Shown here piece by piece: positions 1 to 6,866 of a DNA stretch of 6,974 nt. Below the pieces are notes generated by a model. It saw nothing but the letters and a program-made list of their open reading frames with translations, was not told where the DNA came from and searched no databases. A program made the position numbers and the translations under genes. The DNA lies in NCBI GenBank assembly GCA_031278735.1, contig JAITJU010000123.1:1-6974 (forward strand), in the 5' to 3' direction. The first letter of the stretch is position 1. Each line of letters begins with the position of its first letter. This stretch comes from Zoogloeaceae bacterium (GTDB taxonomy: Bacteria > Pseudomonadota > Gammaproteobacteria > Burkholderiales > Rhodocyclaceae).

Positions 1-2434
1 GCCCCAGTTCTCTTGCCGTCACCGCGCCATGTGACAGCGGGCCACCACTTTCGGTGACGACGCCCGCAGCCTGGTAGAAGAGCGGCGTCCAGGCCGGGTT
101 GGTGGTGCGGGCAACCAGAATGGCGTTCCTGGGAAAGCGCGAAAAATCGTCAGGACTCAGGATGACGAAGGTTTCGCCCTCGGCGATCCCGGGGCTGCCG
201 CCAAGACCTTTCAGCACATCGGCGGCCTCTGGTGCCTCATCGGCTTCGCCGTGGTTCCAGGCGGGCGCGCGAAGTTTGGCTGTTTCGTAGCCCGCTTTAT
301 GCTGCCGCGCGGCTTCACGGATTTTTTCGGGGGCATTCTCGCGCAGCGCCGCATCGAGCACGGAAGCGGGGCAGAAATAGACGTCGTTCGGCGCATCCAG
401 CGCGCCGAGTTCCACGAGCCGCGCCCCCAGAGCGCCGATTGCGCGCCGGAAGGGTAAGGTCAGGCGCGTGGTCTGGTAGTGTTCGAGGTCATCGAGTTCG
501 GTATAGACCCGCGCCAGACGGATGATTTCGCGCACGGCATAGCGCAGGTTTTCCGGGATTTGCGCAAGCAGGCTCAGTTCAGCCTCAACCGCCGCGATTT
601 TGTGTGGTGCGTTCGGATTGCGCGGATCGCCCTGGCCGTCGTCGGGACATTCGGCAAGCGCCTTGATCTGGTCGAGCACGATGTGCGGCGCTTCGATCCA
701 GGTCGGGCAGTAGGCGTCGAAATCGAGTTCGCGGTGTCCGTGACGTTGCAGGAAATTCCGGAACTGGTTTTCAAAGGCCGGGAATTCCCGCAGATGCGCC
801 AGAATATCCCGCCCACTCCCGGCGTGCGCCAGTTCCGCCAGCGCGGCGTTGGCACGTATCTGGCGGGACAGCGCCCACATCTCGCCGTTGACCTGCGCAG
901 TCTTGGTGTCCACGCTCGCCAACAAGGTGTCGAACAGGCGTTGCGCCGCCGCCGGGTCGCGCAACACCAGAAACAGCAGCCGGTTGAGCAGCGCGTACAG
1001 ACTGCGCTGGGTGAGCGAGATGGCGATATTCGGCAGGAAGTAGGCGCGCCCCAGATCGCGCACGCGCAGCACGTAGTTCCAGAGTTCGTGCGCATCCTTG
1101 TCGTCCGTGCGCTCCTGCATCAGCGCACCGATGCCGATCAGATAAGCGTCGAGGTCGCGCATCCACAGAATCGGCAGATTCTGCGCCCAGGCATATTGCG
1201 CGGCGAGGGCGGGCAGCGCGGCGGCGAGCGAGGCGAGATCGGTGCCAATCTCCCTGGGCAGACGCCCGCCATAGAGTTCGACGGCATTCTGGTTGCCGTA
1301 GATGTAGTAATCCTTCATGGCGAACCATTTGTCGCCAAAGGGCGGCAGTCCCATCAGCGCAAAGGAATGATTGAGCGAGGCGTGAAAGCCTTCTTCGACC
1401 AGTTCCCAGGTCATTGGCGTGACCACGTTGGGGAAACGCTCGGCTGATTCGTCGCGCGTCCAGCGCGCCGGAATGCGCGTCACCGGACGGGTTTGCAACA
1501 AATACAATTTGCCGCCGCGAAACGCCCATTCAATATCCTGCGGAAAGCCGCACTGTTTTTCCGCTGCCAGGGCGAGTTCGGCGACCCGTGCGGCCTGCGC
1601 AGCGTCAAGCGCCGGGGCCTCGCGCAATGCTTCCGGCAGGGGCACCGCGCGCGTGCCTTGCCGACCGTTTTCACGCAGGCTGACGATAGCCTCGGTTTTA
1701 CGTGCGATGACCGACTCGACGAGTCCGAAATCGTCTCGGCGTACACGGAATTCATCGACCGGCGCATCGCCCCCAACCACACTTTCGCCAAGCCCGAAGG
1801 CAGCGTCGATCAAGACTTCGCGCAGGTTGCCGCGCACAGGATCAATGGAAAAGGCCACGCCTGCGGCCTCCTCGGCAGAGACTTCGACCATGCGCTGGAG
1901 CACCACCGCCATGGCGGCATCGAGATGATCGACGCCCAGGCGCTCGCGGTAGGGCAGTACCCGTTCATTCCACAGCGAAGCATAGCAACGGCGCACGGCA
2001 TCGAGGATCGCCGACAGGCCGGAAACGCCGAGGAAAGTGTCGTGCTGTCCAGCGAAAGCCGCGCCTGGCAAGTCTTCGAGCGTGCCGGATGAGCGTGCCG
2101 CGAGACGCGCGTCGAGCAGATTTTCCTGCCGCAAGGCCGTCTCGATTTCCCGCGCCAGAGCGTCCGGCAGCGGCGCGCACAGGATCAACGCGCAGAGTTT
2201 CGCGCTTCGCGCCGCGTGATCGCCGGGAGTCTCCGCCAGAATTGTCCGTATCTCGTCCTGGATCGGCAAAACGAAGGCGCGATAGGCGCGGCTGGTGACA
2301 ATCACGCCTTCCGGCACGGGCAGCGCCTTTGCCGAGCGCGCCAGATTCGCACCTTTGCCGCCACTCAAAAAAAGCTCGCCCGCCTCCGCAGCATGAAAGG
2401 GCAACACCCAGGTGGAGGAATGTTCATTGTTCAT
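1..2434 (-). CDS. PEP-synthase-superfamily dikinase, rifampicin-phosphotransferase-like (C-terminus cut by window edge)
   Basis: The frame is open from an ATG at 2434 to the window edge (811 codons visible, stop not seen). GGAAG sits 8 bases before the ATG. Residues 25-30 are GGKGAN. Residues 113-126 carry the ARSSGTLEDLPG signature, followed by FAGQ and TFLG, and the domain ends with QTRPVT at 314-319. Together these mark a PPDK/PEP-synthase N-terminal ATP-grasp domain. A central region of about 430 residues follows (it begins with RFPNVVTPMTWEL). Last comes a swivelling PEP-utilizer domain with GGPLSHGAVTAREL, where His802 is the expected phosphohistidine. Known family enzymes split ATP into AMP and phosphate and pass the beta-phosphate through this His. 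PEP synthase has its His near residue 420 followed by a TIM barrel. The order here, with the His close to the C-terminus, matches rifampicin phosphotransferase (about 865 residues, His near 825). About 40-65 residues are probably missing. The acceptor is unknown. The gene overlaps the PAP2 gene by 11 bases, which suggests a lipid-related or small-alcohol acceptor rather than pyruvate (inference). It is probably cytosolic: no signal peptide is seen. Confidence 0.9.
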   Translation of the reverse strand, partial: MNNEHSSTWVLPFHAAEAGELFLSGGKGANLARSAKALPVPEGVIVTSRAYRAFVLPIQDEIRTILAETPGDHAARSAKLCALILCAPLPDALAREIETALRQENLLDARLAARSSGTLEDLPGAAFAGQHDTFLGVSGLSAILDAVRRCYASLWNERVLPYRERLGVDHLDAAMAVVLQRMVEVSAEEAAGVAFSIDPVRGNLREVLIDAAFGLGESVVGGDAPVDEFRVRRDDFGLVESVIARKTEAIVSLRENGRQGTRAVPLPEALREAPALDAAQAARVAELALAAEKQCGFPQDIEWAFRGGKLYLLQTRPVTRIPARWTRDESAERFPNVVTPMTWELVEEGFHASLNHSFALMGLPPFGDKWFAMKDYYIYGNQNAVELYGGRLPREIGTDLASLAAALPALAAQYAWAQNLPILWMRDLDAYLIGIGALMQERTDDKDAHELWNYVLRVRDLGRAYFLPNIAISLTQRSLYALLNRLLFLVLRDPAAAQRLFDTLLASVDTKTAQVNGEMWALSRQIRANAALAELAHAGSGRDILAHLREFPAFENQFRNFLQRHGHRELDFDAYCPTWIEAPHIVLDQIKALAECPDDGQGDPRNPNAPHKIAAVEAELSLLAQIPENLRYAVREIIRLARVYTELDDLEHYQTTRLTLPFRRAIGALGARLVELGALDAPNDVYFCPASVLDAALRENAPEKIREAARQHKAGYETAKLRAPAWNHGEADEAPEAADVLKGLGGSPGIAEGETFVILSPDDFSRFPRNAILVARTTNPAWTPLFYQAAGVVTESGGPLSHGAVTARELG

Positions 2435-3314
2435 GGAAACGGCTTCCGAAACGGGATTGATGGAGAAAGAGAAGCGTTGCCGCCGCCAGCGCCGCCCCGA
2501 CGAGCAGGTCGATGCCATAGTGGTAGCGCAGATAGACGGTCGCCAGGATCAACGGCGCGCAGATCGTCGCCAGGATCAGCGCGGCGGCGAGATAGGCGCG
2601 TTTTCCGGGCAGCGCGGCACCGCCCGCGAAAAACCCGAAAACATACAGACTGAGGCCGCAATGCAGGCTGGGAAACACATCCATGCCGGTAGCACCCTGC
2701 GCCACCACATCGACCAGGGTTTGCGTGATCGCGCCGCCCTGCGGCGGATAGGGGAAGATCGACGGAAACGCGATGAACGGCCCCCCCGCCGGAACCAGCA
2801 GGTAGCCGACGAAACCGAAAACATACATTATCGTCAGCCCAAGGAAGAAGCGCCGCGATTCCGATGTCCGCCGCATTCGTGCAAACCAGCAGACGGGCAG
2901 CAACACCAGAAAATAGAATTGCGCATAGCCGAAGCTCACGATTTCCGAAAGCGCGAAACTTTCCAGGCGTAGCGCATGTTCCGGCAGGCTCAGGCCGCCC
3001 CACAGCGCCCGGTCGATGCCCAGCAGTTCGGCGTCGAACACGCGCGTGATCCAGAATTGCCGGATTGCCCTGAAAAGCGGAAACGCCAGCCAGAAGCCTG
3101 CGAACAGCATCGTTCCGCGCCAGGCGGCGAGGTGTTCGCGCGTCATGACGCGCAGCATCCAAAAAAAGAAAGCGCAGGCCAGCGCGGCGTTCAGTTTCAG
3201 GAGTGCGTCGCTTTCCCGCCAGGCGGCTATCGCGCCCAAAACCGTCACCAGTGCAATCAACACTGTGGCAATCCAGCCGATCCGGCTTTCTGTTCTGGTG
3301 AACGCCGGGTTCAT
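2424..3314 (-). CDS. PAP2-superfamily membrane protein, Aur1/inositolphosphotransferase-like
   Basis: A 296-residue polytopic membrane protein. Hydrophobic segments lie at about 12-32, 40-58, 66-82, 122-145, 156-176, 221-234, 240-260 and 264-286. The catalytic parts of the PAP2 superfamily are visible: FPSLHCG at 214-220 (motif C2, His218), and YLRYHYGIDLLVG from 261 (motif C3, with Arg263, His265 and Asp269). The first motif of classical PAP2 phosphatases (KxxxxxxRP) is not recognisable. LLVPAGGPF at 172-180 and the HYGID form of C3 resemble the Aur1/IPC-synthase-like branch. Known members either remove phosphate from lipid phosphates or move a phospho-head group between lipids via a phospho-His intermediate; which applies here cannot be told. 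The frame is open upstream to 3749, but that part is antisense-like filler inside the acyltransferase. The ATG at 3314 is chosen because it overlaps the acyltransferase stop (ATGA) and begins a natural N-terminus. Translation is probably coupled to the upstream gene. Confidence 0.88.
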   Translation of the reverse strand: MNPAFTRTESRIGWIATVLIALVTVLGAIAAWRESDALLKLNAALACAFFFWMLRVMTREHLAAWRGTMLFAGFWLAFPLFRAIRQFWITRVFDAELLGIDRALWGGLSLPEHALRLESFALSEIVSFGYAQFYFLVLLPVCWFARMRRTSESRRFFLGLTIMYVFGFVGYLLVPAGGPFIAFPSIFPYPPQGGAITQTLVDVVAQGATGMDVFPSLHCGLSLYVFGFFAGGAALPGKRAYLAAALILATICAPLILATVYLRYHYGIDLLVGAALAAATLLFLHQSRFGSRFHEQ

Positions 3315-4426
3315 GGCCACTGTCGCCAACCGACCCAGGCGAGTATCGAAGCGATGCCAACGGGTATCGGAAAAAGGATGAACAGGGCGAAAAGGATTGG
3401 CAGCCAGACGAGCGCGGCGGCAAGTCCGCCGATAAAACGGAAAAAACTGACGGTGTTCCGGCCATCTGCCTTGTATCCCGCCCATTTCCCGGCCAGCAGC
3501 ACCGGCGCGAACAGCAGGCAGAAGATGGCGATGCAGGGCATTGCCCACCACGCCGCGCGGCGTTTGGGGAGCGTGGGCGCATCCGGTAGCGGAGAATGAC
3601 GTGCGGTTTCCTGCCAATAAATGAAGGCGCGCGCATAGGAAGGCGGCGCATCCGTTCCCGGCGCGGGCGGCGGTAAATATTCGACATGGCCGTCCGCTGC
3701 CGCACCCGCCAGCCGTTCCACGCGCGTAAAACTTTGCGCGTCGGGGCAATTGACCGATACTGCGTCCAACGCCGCGCCCATCGCCGCCAGCAGGCGCTTT
3801 TCCCAGTGGCGCGGATGCTCATCGGGCAGGCGCGGCGGCAGATCGACGGGATTCCCCGGCAGGATTTCGAGTTCGGAACGGAATTTGTCGGGCTGGCGAT
3901 AGAACAGCCCCAGCGGCACGATCTGCGGCATCACACCGTCTTCCAGCGAACGCCGGACAATGCGTGCGCATCCGGCCTGGTAGGGCTGCGGACGGTGGCC
4001 CCACTCGCTGCTGCCTTCCGGAAAGAAGGCCAGCGTCCCACCTGATTTCAGATAAGCGCGGGCAGCATCGAAAGGATCGGCGAAATCACCACGCGCCATG
4101 CCGTAGCGCCGCCGATCCTTTTCGCGCACGATGGGAATGCCGCTAAACATCAGGCGCAGCAGCGGATGTCGCAGAAGCTGCGCAGAAAGCACGAATTGTG
4201 CTTTCGGGCAGGCGGCGAGCGTGACATGGCCATCAATTGCGCCATTGCGATGACTGATGAGCAAAAACCGTGGTTTTCCCGCTTCGCACGGCGGCATCAC
4301 GCCTGCCAGCGCGATGCGGCGAAAATAGAAACCGCGCATCAAAGCAATCAGCCCGCGCTGCCACCAAGGCATGCACAACGACTCTTCTCCAGTTACGGTT
4401 TTCAGCAAAATGGGCGGGGAATGCAT
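3311..4426 (-). CDS. PlsC-type lysophospholipid/glycerolipid acyltransferase with C-terminal membrane hairpin
   Basis: A 371-residue protein when read from the ATG at 4426. The acyltransferase core shows SHRNGAIDG at 58-66. This is the catalytic His59/Asp65 pair in the HX5D spacing found in NHPNALLD-type PlsC relatives, rather than the usual HX4D. GIPIVRE follows at 96-102, then FPEGSS at 135-140 (the FPEGTR block that binds glycerol phosphate) and VPLGL near 170. The expected reaction is acyl transfer from acyl-CoA or acyl-ACP to a lysophospholipid or related acceptor at the inner face of the cytoplasmic membrane. After the domain there is a linker, then two hydrophobic segments at about 291-313 and 329-353, which are not part of the core. 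It is the first gene of the three-gene leftward operon. The start is uncertain. An ATG at 4372 (MPWWQRG) has purine-rich GGAGAAGAG upstream and lies closer to the usual family N-terminus; a TTG at 4498 would add 24 arginine-rich residues and is unlikely. Confidence 0.87.
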   Translation of the reverse strand: MHSPPILLKTVTGEESLCMPWWQRGLIALMRGFYFRRIALAGVMPPCEAGKPRFLLISHRNGAIDGHVTLAACPKAQFVLSAQLLRHPLLRLMFSGIPIVREKDRRRYGMARGDFADPFDAARAYLKSGGTLAFFPEGSSEWGHRPQPYQAGCARIVRRSLEDGVMPQIVPLGLFYRQPDKFRSELEILPGNPVDLPPRLPDEHPRHWEKRLLAAMGAALDAVSVNCPDAQSFTRVERLAGAAADGHVEYLPPPAPGTDAPPSYARAFIYWQETARHSPLPDAPTLPKRRAAWWAMPCIAIFCLLFAPVLLAGKWAGYKADGRNTVSFFRFIGGLAAALVWLPILFALFILFPIPVGIASILAWVGWRQWP

Positions 4427-4534
4427 CGAATTGTTTCTGCGAAAACCACCGTCAGCGCAAAAACTGCGGCGGCGCGAATGAATCGGTAACGGAATCAAGC
4501 GTTCGTCTCGGCGAAGCGATATTTCCGGTGCGCC

Positions 4535-4551
4535 GGGTATGAATCATACCC
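4535..4551. promoter_or_regulatory. Perfect 17-base palindrome, candidate operator between divergent operons
   Basis: GGGTATGAATCATACCC reads as two 8-base arms around a single central A, with no mismatch. It lies in the gap between the leftward lipid operon and the rightward pnuC-nadR operon, 59 bases before the preferred pnuC start and 108 bases from the acyltransferase ATG. A symmetric site of this size in a divergent regulatory region is typical of a dimeric repressor or activator. NAD-salvage genes are commonly regulated in this way, but I do not recognise the sequence as a known NrtR, NadQ or NiaR box. The regulator and the target operon are inferences. Confidence 0.5.
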
Positions 4552-4610
4552 ATTCTGGAGCAGAATTCCTCCTTTTTGAAATTGCCATACTGCTCTCCGC
4601 TTTCCAATCA

Positions 4611-5234
4611 ATGGAAATCCTCGCGCTGCTGACCGATTCTTTGTTTACTGTGGCCAACATGCCGATGTCGGCGGGCGATGTCCTGGGGTTCGCCAGCGGT
4701 CTCGCCTGCGTCTGGTTGAGCGCCCGGGCCAATATCTGGAATTTTCCCACGGGAATTTTCAATTGCATCATTCTCGGACTGGTGTTTTTCCAGCGCAGAT
4801 TGTTTGCCGATGCCTTGTTGCAGATCGTATTCATCATCCTGGCGGGGATTGGGTGGTGGAAATGGATCGCCGGTCGTCACGCGAAGGAATACTCGCCGAC
4901 GTTTCACAGTTCTTCGCGGGAGCAGGCGATACTGCTTGGCATCGCAACGGCGGTCACGCTCGTTCTGTGGCGGCTGCTGGTCTGGCTCAACGGTGCTAGT
5001 CCGCCCATTGATGCGCTGATTACCGCGATGAGCCTGTGCGCGCAATGGCAGCTCAATCGCCGCCAGTTGTCGTGTTGGGTCTGGTGGATCGCGGTCGATG
5101 TGGTCTCCGTCCCCTTGTACTGGAGCCGCGAGTTGCCGCTGATCGCGGCGCTTTATGTGATTTTCCTGCTTATATGCATACAGGGATGGCAGCGCTGGCG
5201 GGTGCTGACGCTGACCGGGGACGGCGCGGCATGA
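4611..5234 (+). CDS. pnuC: PnuC nicotinamide riboside transporter
   Basis: A 207-residue inner-membrane protein of the PnuC family, which imports nicotinamide riboside by facilitated diffusion. Family marks include LGFASGLACVWLSARANIWN from residue 25, with the conserved WNFPTGIFN, then FFQRRLFADALLQ at 59-71 and GWWKW at 81-85. The second half has AQWQLNRRQ (144-152), CWVWWIAVDVVSVPLY (155-170) and the closing helix LYVIFLLICIQGWQRW. About seven hydrophobic segments are visible. The frame also opens from an ATG at 4539, but that ATG lies inside the perfect palindrome, and bases 4539-4610 are clearly poorer in GC than the gene. The start at 4611 (MEILALL) fits the family N-terminus better. 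No clear Shine-Dalgarno is seen at either start. Its stop overlaps the nadR start by four bases (ATGA), so uptake and trapping of the substrate are co-expressed. Confidence 0.93.
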   Translation: MEILALLTDSLFTVANMPMSAGDVLGFASGLACVWLSARANIWNFPTGIFNCIILGLVFFQRRLFADALLQIVFIILAGIGWWKWIAGRHAKEYSPTFHSSSREQAILLGIATAVTLVLWRLLVWLNGASPPIDALITAMSLCAQWQLNRRQLSCWVWWIAVDVVSVPLYWSRELPLIAALYVIFLLICIQGWQRWRVLTLTGDGAA

Positions 5235-6358
5235 GCCGGGTCTTGTACGAGCACGGGTTGGTGATCGGCAAGTTCTATCCGCCGCATCTCGGCCATGAGT
5301 ATCTGATCCGCAGCGCCGCCGCGCATTGCCGCTGGGTCACGGTGGCGGTGCTCGGTTCGGTCGTCGAGTCGATTCCGATGCGGCGGCGCGCCGCCTGGCT
5401 GCGCGAGACGTTTGCCGACGCGCCGCATGTGCGCATCGTCGCCGAGCCGGATGAAGCGCCGATCAATTATGGTTGCCCGCTGATCTGGGCCGCGCATGTG
5501 AATGCGATGCGGGAGGCGATTGCGTGCGCGGATCGGGCGTTCGGCACCGCGCCGCCGGTGGATGCGGTCTTTACTTCCGAGTCTTATGGCGAGGAACTGG
5601 CCCGGCATTTTGCCGCCGCCCATGTCTGCCTGGACGCGTCCCGGCATCTCTATCCCGTGTCGGGTACGGCAGTGCGCGCTTCGCTCCCTGCCGCGTGGAC
5701 ATGGCTTCCGTCGGCGGTGCGGGCGGGTCTGGCGCTGCGCATCGCCGTCGTGGGGGCGGAATCTACGGGGAAGACCACGCTTTCGCGCGATCTGGCCGCC
5801 GCGGTGCGCGCGCGGGGCGGCATCTGGGAGCGCACGGACTGGGTGGCCGAATACGGGCGCGAATACAGCGCCAATCTGCTGGCGCTGGCACGCGCGCGCC
5901 AACCCGGCGCACGCCTGGAGGATGTCGTCTGGGAAAGCGGGGACTTCGCGCACATCGCCGCCGAGCAATGCCAGCGGGAGACCGCCGCCGCGCGCTGCGG
6001 CAGCCCGGTGCTGGTCTGCGACACCGACGCCATGGCGACGTGCCTCTGGCACGAGCGCTACATGGGCCGGGCAAGCGATCGCGTCGCAGAGATCGCTGCC
6101 GCCATGCCGCCACGCGCGTTTTATCTGCTCGCGAGCGACGAGGAGGTTCCCTTCTCGGACGACGGGCTGCGTGACGGCGAACATGTCCGCCAGTGGATGT
6201 CCGCCCGTTTTCGGGAACAGCTCGCCACCCAGTCGGTGCCATGGATCACATTGCGTGGCGCGAGGCAAGCGCGCCTCGAACAGGCGATCGCCGTCGTGGA
6301 TCGGGCCATCGCCGACGCTTGGCGGTTCGCGCCGCCCCTTGAACAACGCACGGCATGA
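5231..6358 (+). CDS. nadR: NadR bifunctional NMN adenylyltransferase / ribosylnicotinamide kinase
   Basis: A 375-residue cytosolic enzyme with two domains. Residues about 8-150 are the NMN adenylyltransferase, with the nucleotidyltransferase motif GKFYPPHLGH at 13-22 and the second motif YPVSGTAVR at 141-149. Residues about 168-360 are the ribosylnicotinamide kinase, with P-loop GAESTGKT at 175-182, then EYGREY at 207-212, DTDAMAT at 264-270 and DDGLRDG at 310-316, all typical of NadR. The kinase turns imported nicotinamide riboside into NMN, and the adenylyltransferase joins it to AMP to give NAD+. The N-terminal helix-turn-helix of the enterobacterial NadR repressor is absent, as in Haemophilus influenzae, so this form should not bind DNA. 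The ATG at 5231 is preferred: it forms ATGA with the pnuC stop and has GGGGA 9 bases upstream. The frame is open back to 5036, but that segment lies within pnuC. Confidence 0.95.
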   Translation: MSRVLYEHGLVIGKFYPPHLGHEYLIRSAAAHCRWVTVAVLGSVVESIPMRRRAAWLRETFADAPHVRIVAEPDEAPINYGCPLIWAAHVNAMREAIACADRAFGTAPPVDAVFTSESYGEELARHFAAAHVCLDASRHLYPVSGTAVRASLPAAWTWLPSAVRAGLALRIAVVGAESTGKTTLSRDLAAAVRARGGIWERTDWVAEYGREYSANLLALARARQPGARLEDVVWESGDFAHIAAEQCQRETAAARCGSPVLVCDTDAMATCLWHERYMGRASDRVAEIAAAMPPRAFYLLASDEEVPFSDDGLRDGEHVRQWMSARFREQLATQSVPWITLRGARQARLEQAIAVVDRAIADAWRFAPPLEQRTA

Positions 6359-6377
6359 TGGAGGCGCATCCATGCCG
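6351..6377 (+). terminator. Hairpin over the nadR stop codon, possible weak terminator
   Basis: GGCAT plus GATG (6352-6360) pairs with CATC plus ATGCC (6367-6376), with a single bulged C at 6371 and a six-base loop. One further C-G pair closes the stem. The hairpin overlaps the last nadR codons. No run of T follows, so it is not a classical intrinsic terminator; it may protect the 3' end or be chance. Confidence 0.25.
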
Positions 6378-6385
6378 CGCTTGAA

Positions 6386-6450
6386 CATGGGCGCTGCCGC
6401 CAGTCGTTCCACTCGCGCAAAGATTTTCACGTCGGGACAATGGGCAGGCG
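6386..6450 (-). pseudogene. Short fragment resembling the acyltransferase gene (CPD...FxRVERLA segment)
   Basis: Read on the minus strand, this stretch encodes CPDVKIFARVERLAA. The intact acyltransferase has CPDAQSFTRVERLAG at about residues 227-241 (near 3700-3750). Counting by eye, an ungapped 46-base alignment has 37 identical bases (about 80%), with differences scattered as expected for diverged copies. No acyltransferase core is found next to it, so if real it is a relic of a paralogue or of a partial duplication. It lies in the same frame as the helicase remnant, directly after that fragment's stop. Chance similarity in GC-rich DNA cannot be excluded. Confidence 0.35.
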
Positions 6451-6472
6451 CGACGGTTTTGTCCGGTCGCGG

Positions 6473-6866
6473 TCATTGGCGGGGAGCGCATTGGGTTTGC
6501 CGCGACAGCCGCGAATTGCGCGGCGTCGGCGCAACTCCTTTGAAAGCCGCGCAGGTCGCAGCTGTCCCGACCACGATCAGAAGAGGTTTTGCCCTGCTCA
6601 TGCCGACATAGCGCAGTTCTTCACTGCGAGCCAGATCAATCACGTCAAGGCCCCAGAGAATCACGATGGGAGACTCAAGCCCCTTGAAACGCTGAACTGT
6701 GCCGATCAGGACGCTGTTGTTGCTGCGGATGCCCTCTTCCCGCCAGCTTGCCGACTTCCACTCCTGAGTTTGTTGATCCATCTTCAATCCGATGTCCGCG
6801 CAATGTCAGCCCTTGTGGGAAGCCACAGAGGAAATTCTGATGCAACAGCGCGGCAAGATACTATAA
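6473..6866 (-). pseudogene. C-terminal remnant of a superfamily-1 (UvrD/Rep-like) DNA helicase
   Basis: The open part, 6473-6787, encodes about 104 residues. VLIGTVQRFKGLESPIVIL fits helicase motif V of the UvrD C-terminal domain, and LRYVGMSRAKPLLIVVG fits motif VI with its arginine finger. These are the last two motifs of an SF1 helicase, which normally needs several hundred more residues with the Walker A and B motifs; none are present. Reading upstream in the same frame, a TGA at 6806-6808 interrupts the gene, and beyond it only about 18 codons remain before the insertion sequence at 6867. The TTG at 6787 is therefore not a credible start. The remnant was probably cut by the IS or an earlier rearrangement; the N-terminal part could lie beyond the IS, outside the window. 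The stretch 6359-6866 holds no intact gene. Confidence 0.7.

Noticed and set aside
479..1447. Long plus-strand open frame (322 codons) antisense to the dikinase
   Set aside because: The minus-strand frame has clear family motifs throughout; the plus frame is rich in Arg, Gln and His with no recognisable domain and is an antisense shadow of GC-rich coding DNA.
2781..2787. Run of seven C in the PAP2 gene as a possible phase-variation tract
   Set aside because: It encodes part of the conserved PAGGPF motif and is short; such runs are expected in GC-rich coding DNA.
2431..3822. Minus-strand open frame of 463 codons across the PAP2 gene
   Set aside because: It is shifted from the PAP2 frame and is Arg/Ala/Gly-rich without motifs; the PAP2 frame has the catalytic motifs and membrane segments.
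4427..4610. Sigma-70 promoters or a riboswitch in the divergent gap
   Set aside because: I could find only partial -10 or -35 resemblance and no convincing pair or conserved riboswitch core; only the palindrome is supportable.
5153..6430. Minus-strand open frame of 425 codons opposite nadR
   Set aside because: nadR is unmistakable on the plus strand. Only the first residues of the antisense frame, outside nadR, resemble the acyltransferase, and they are reported separately.
5502..6611. Plus-strand open frame overlapping nadR and running past its stop
   Set aside because: Arg/Pro/Ser-rich frame-shifted reading of nadR followed by the antisense of the helicase remnant; no domain seen.
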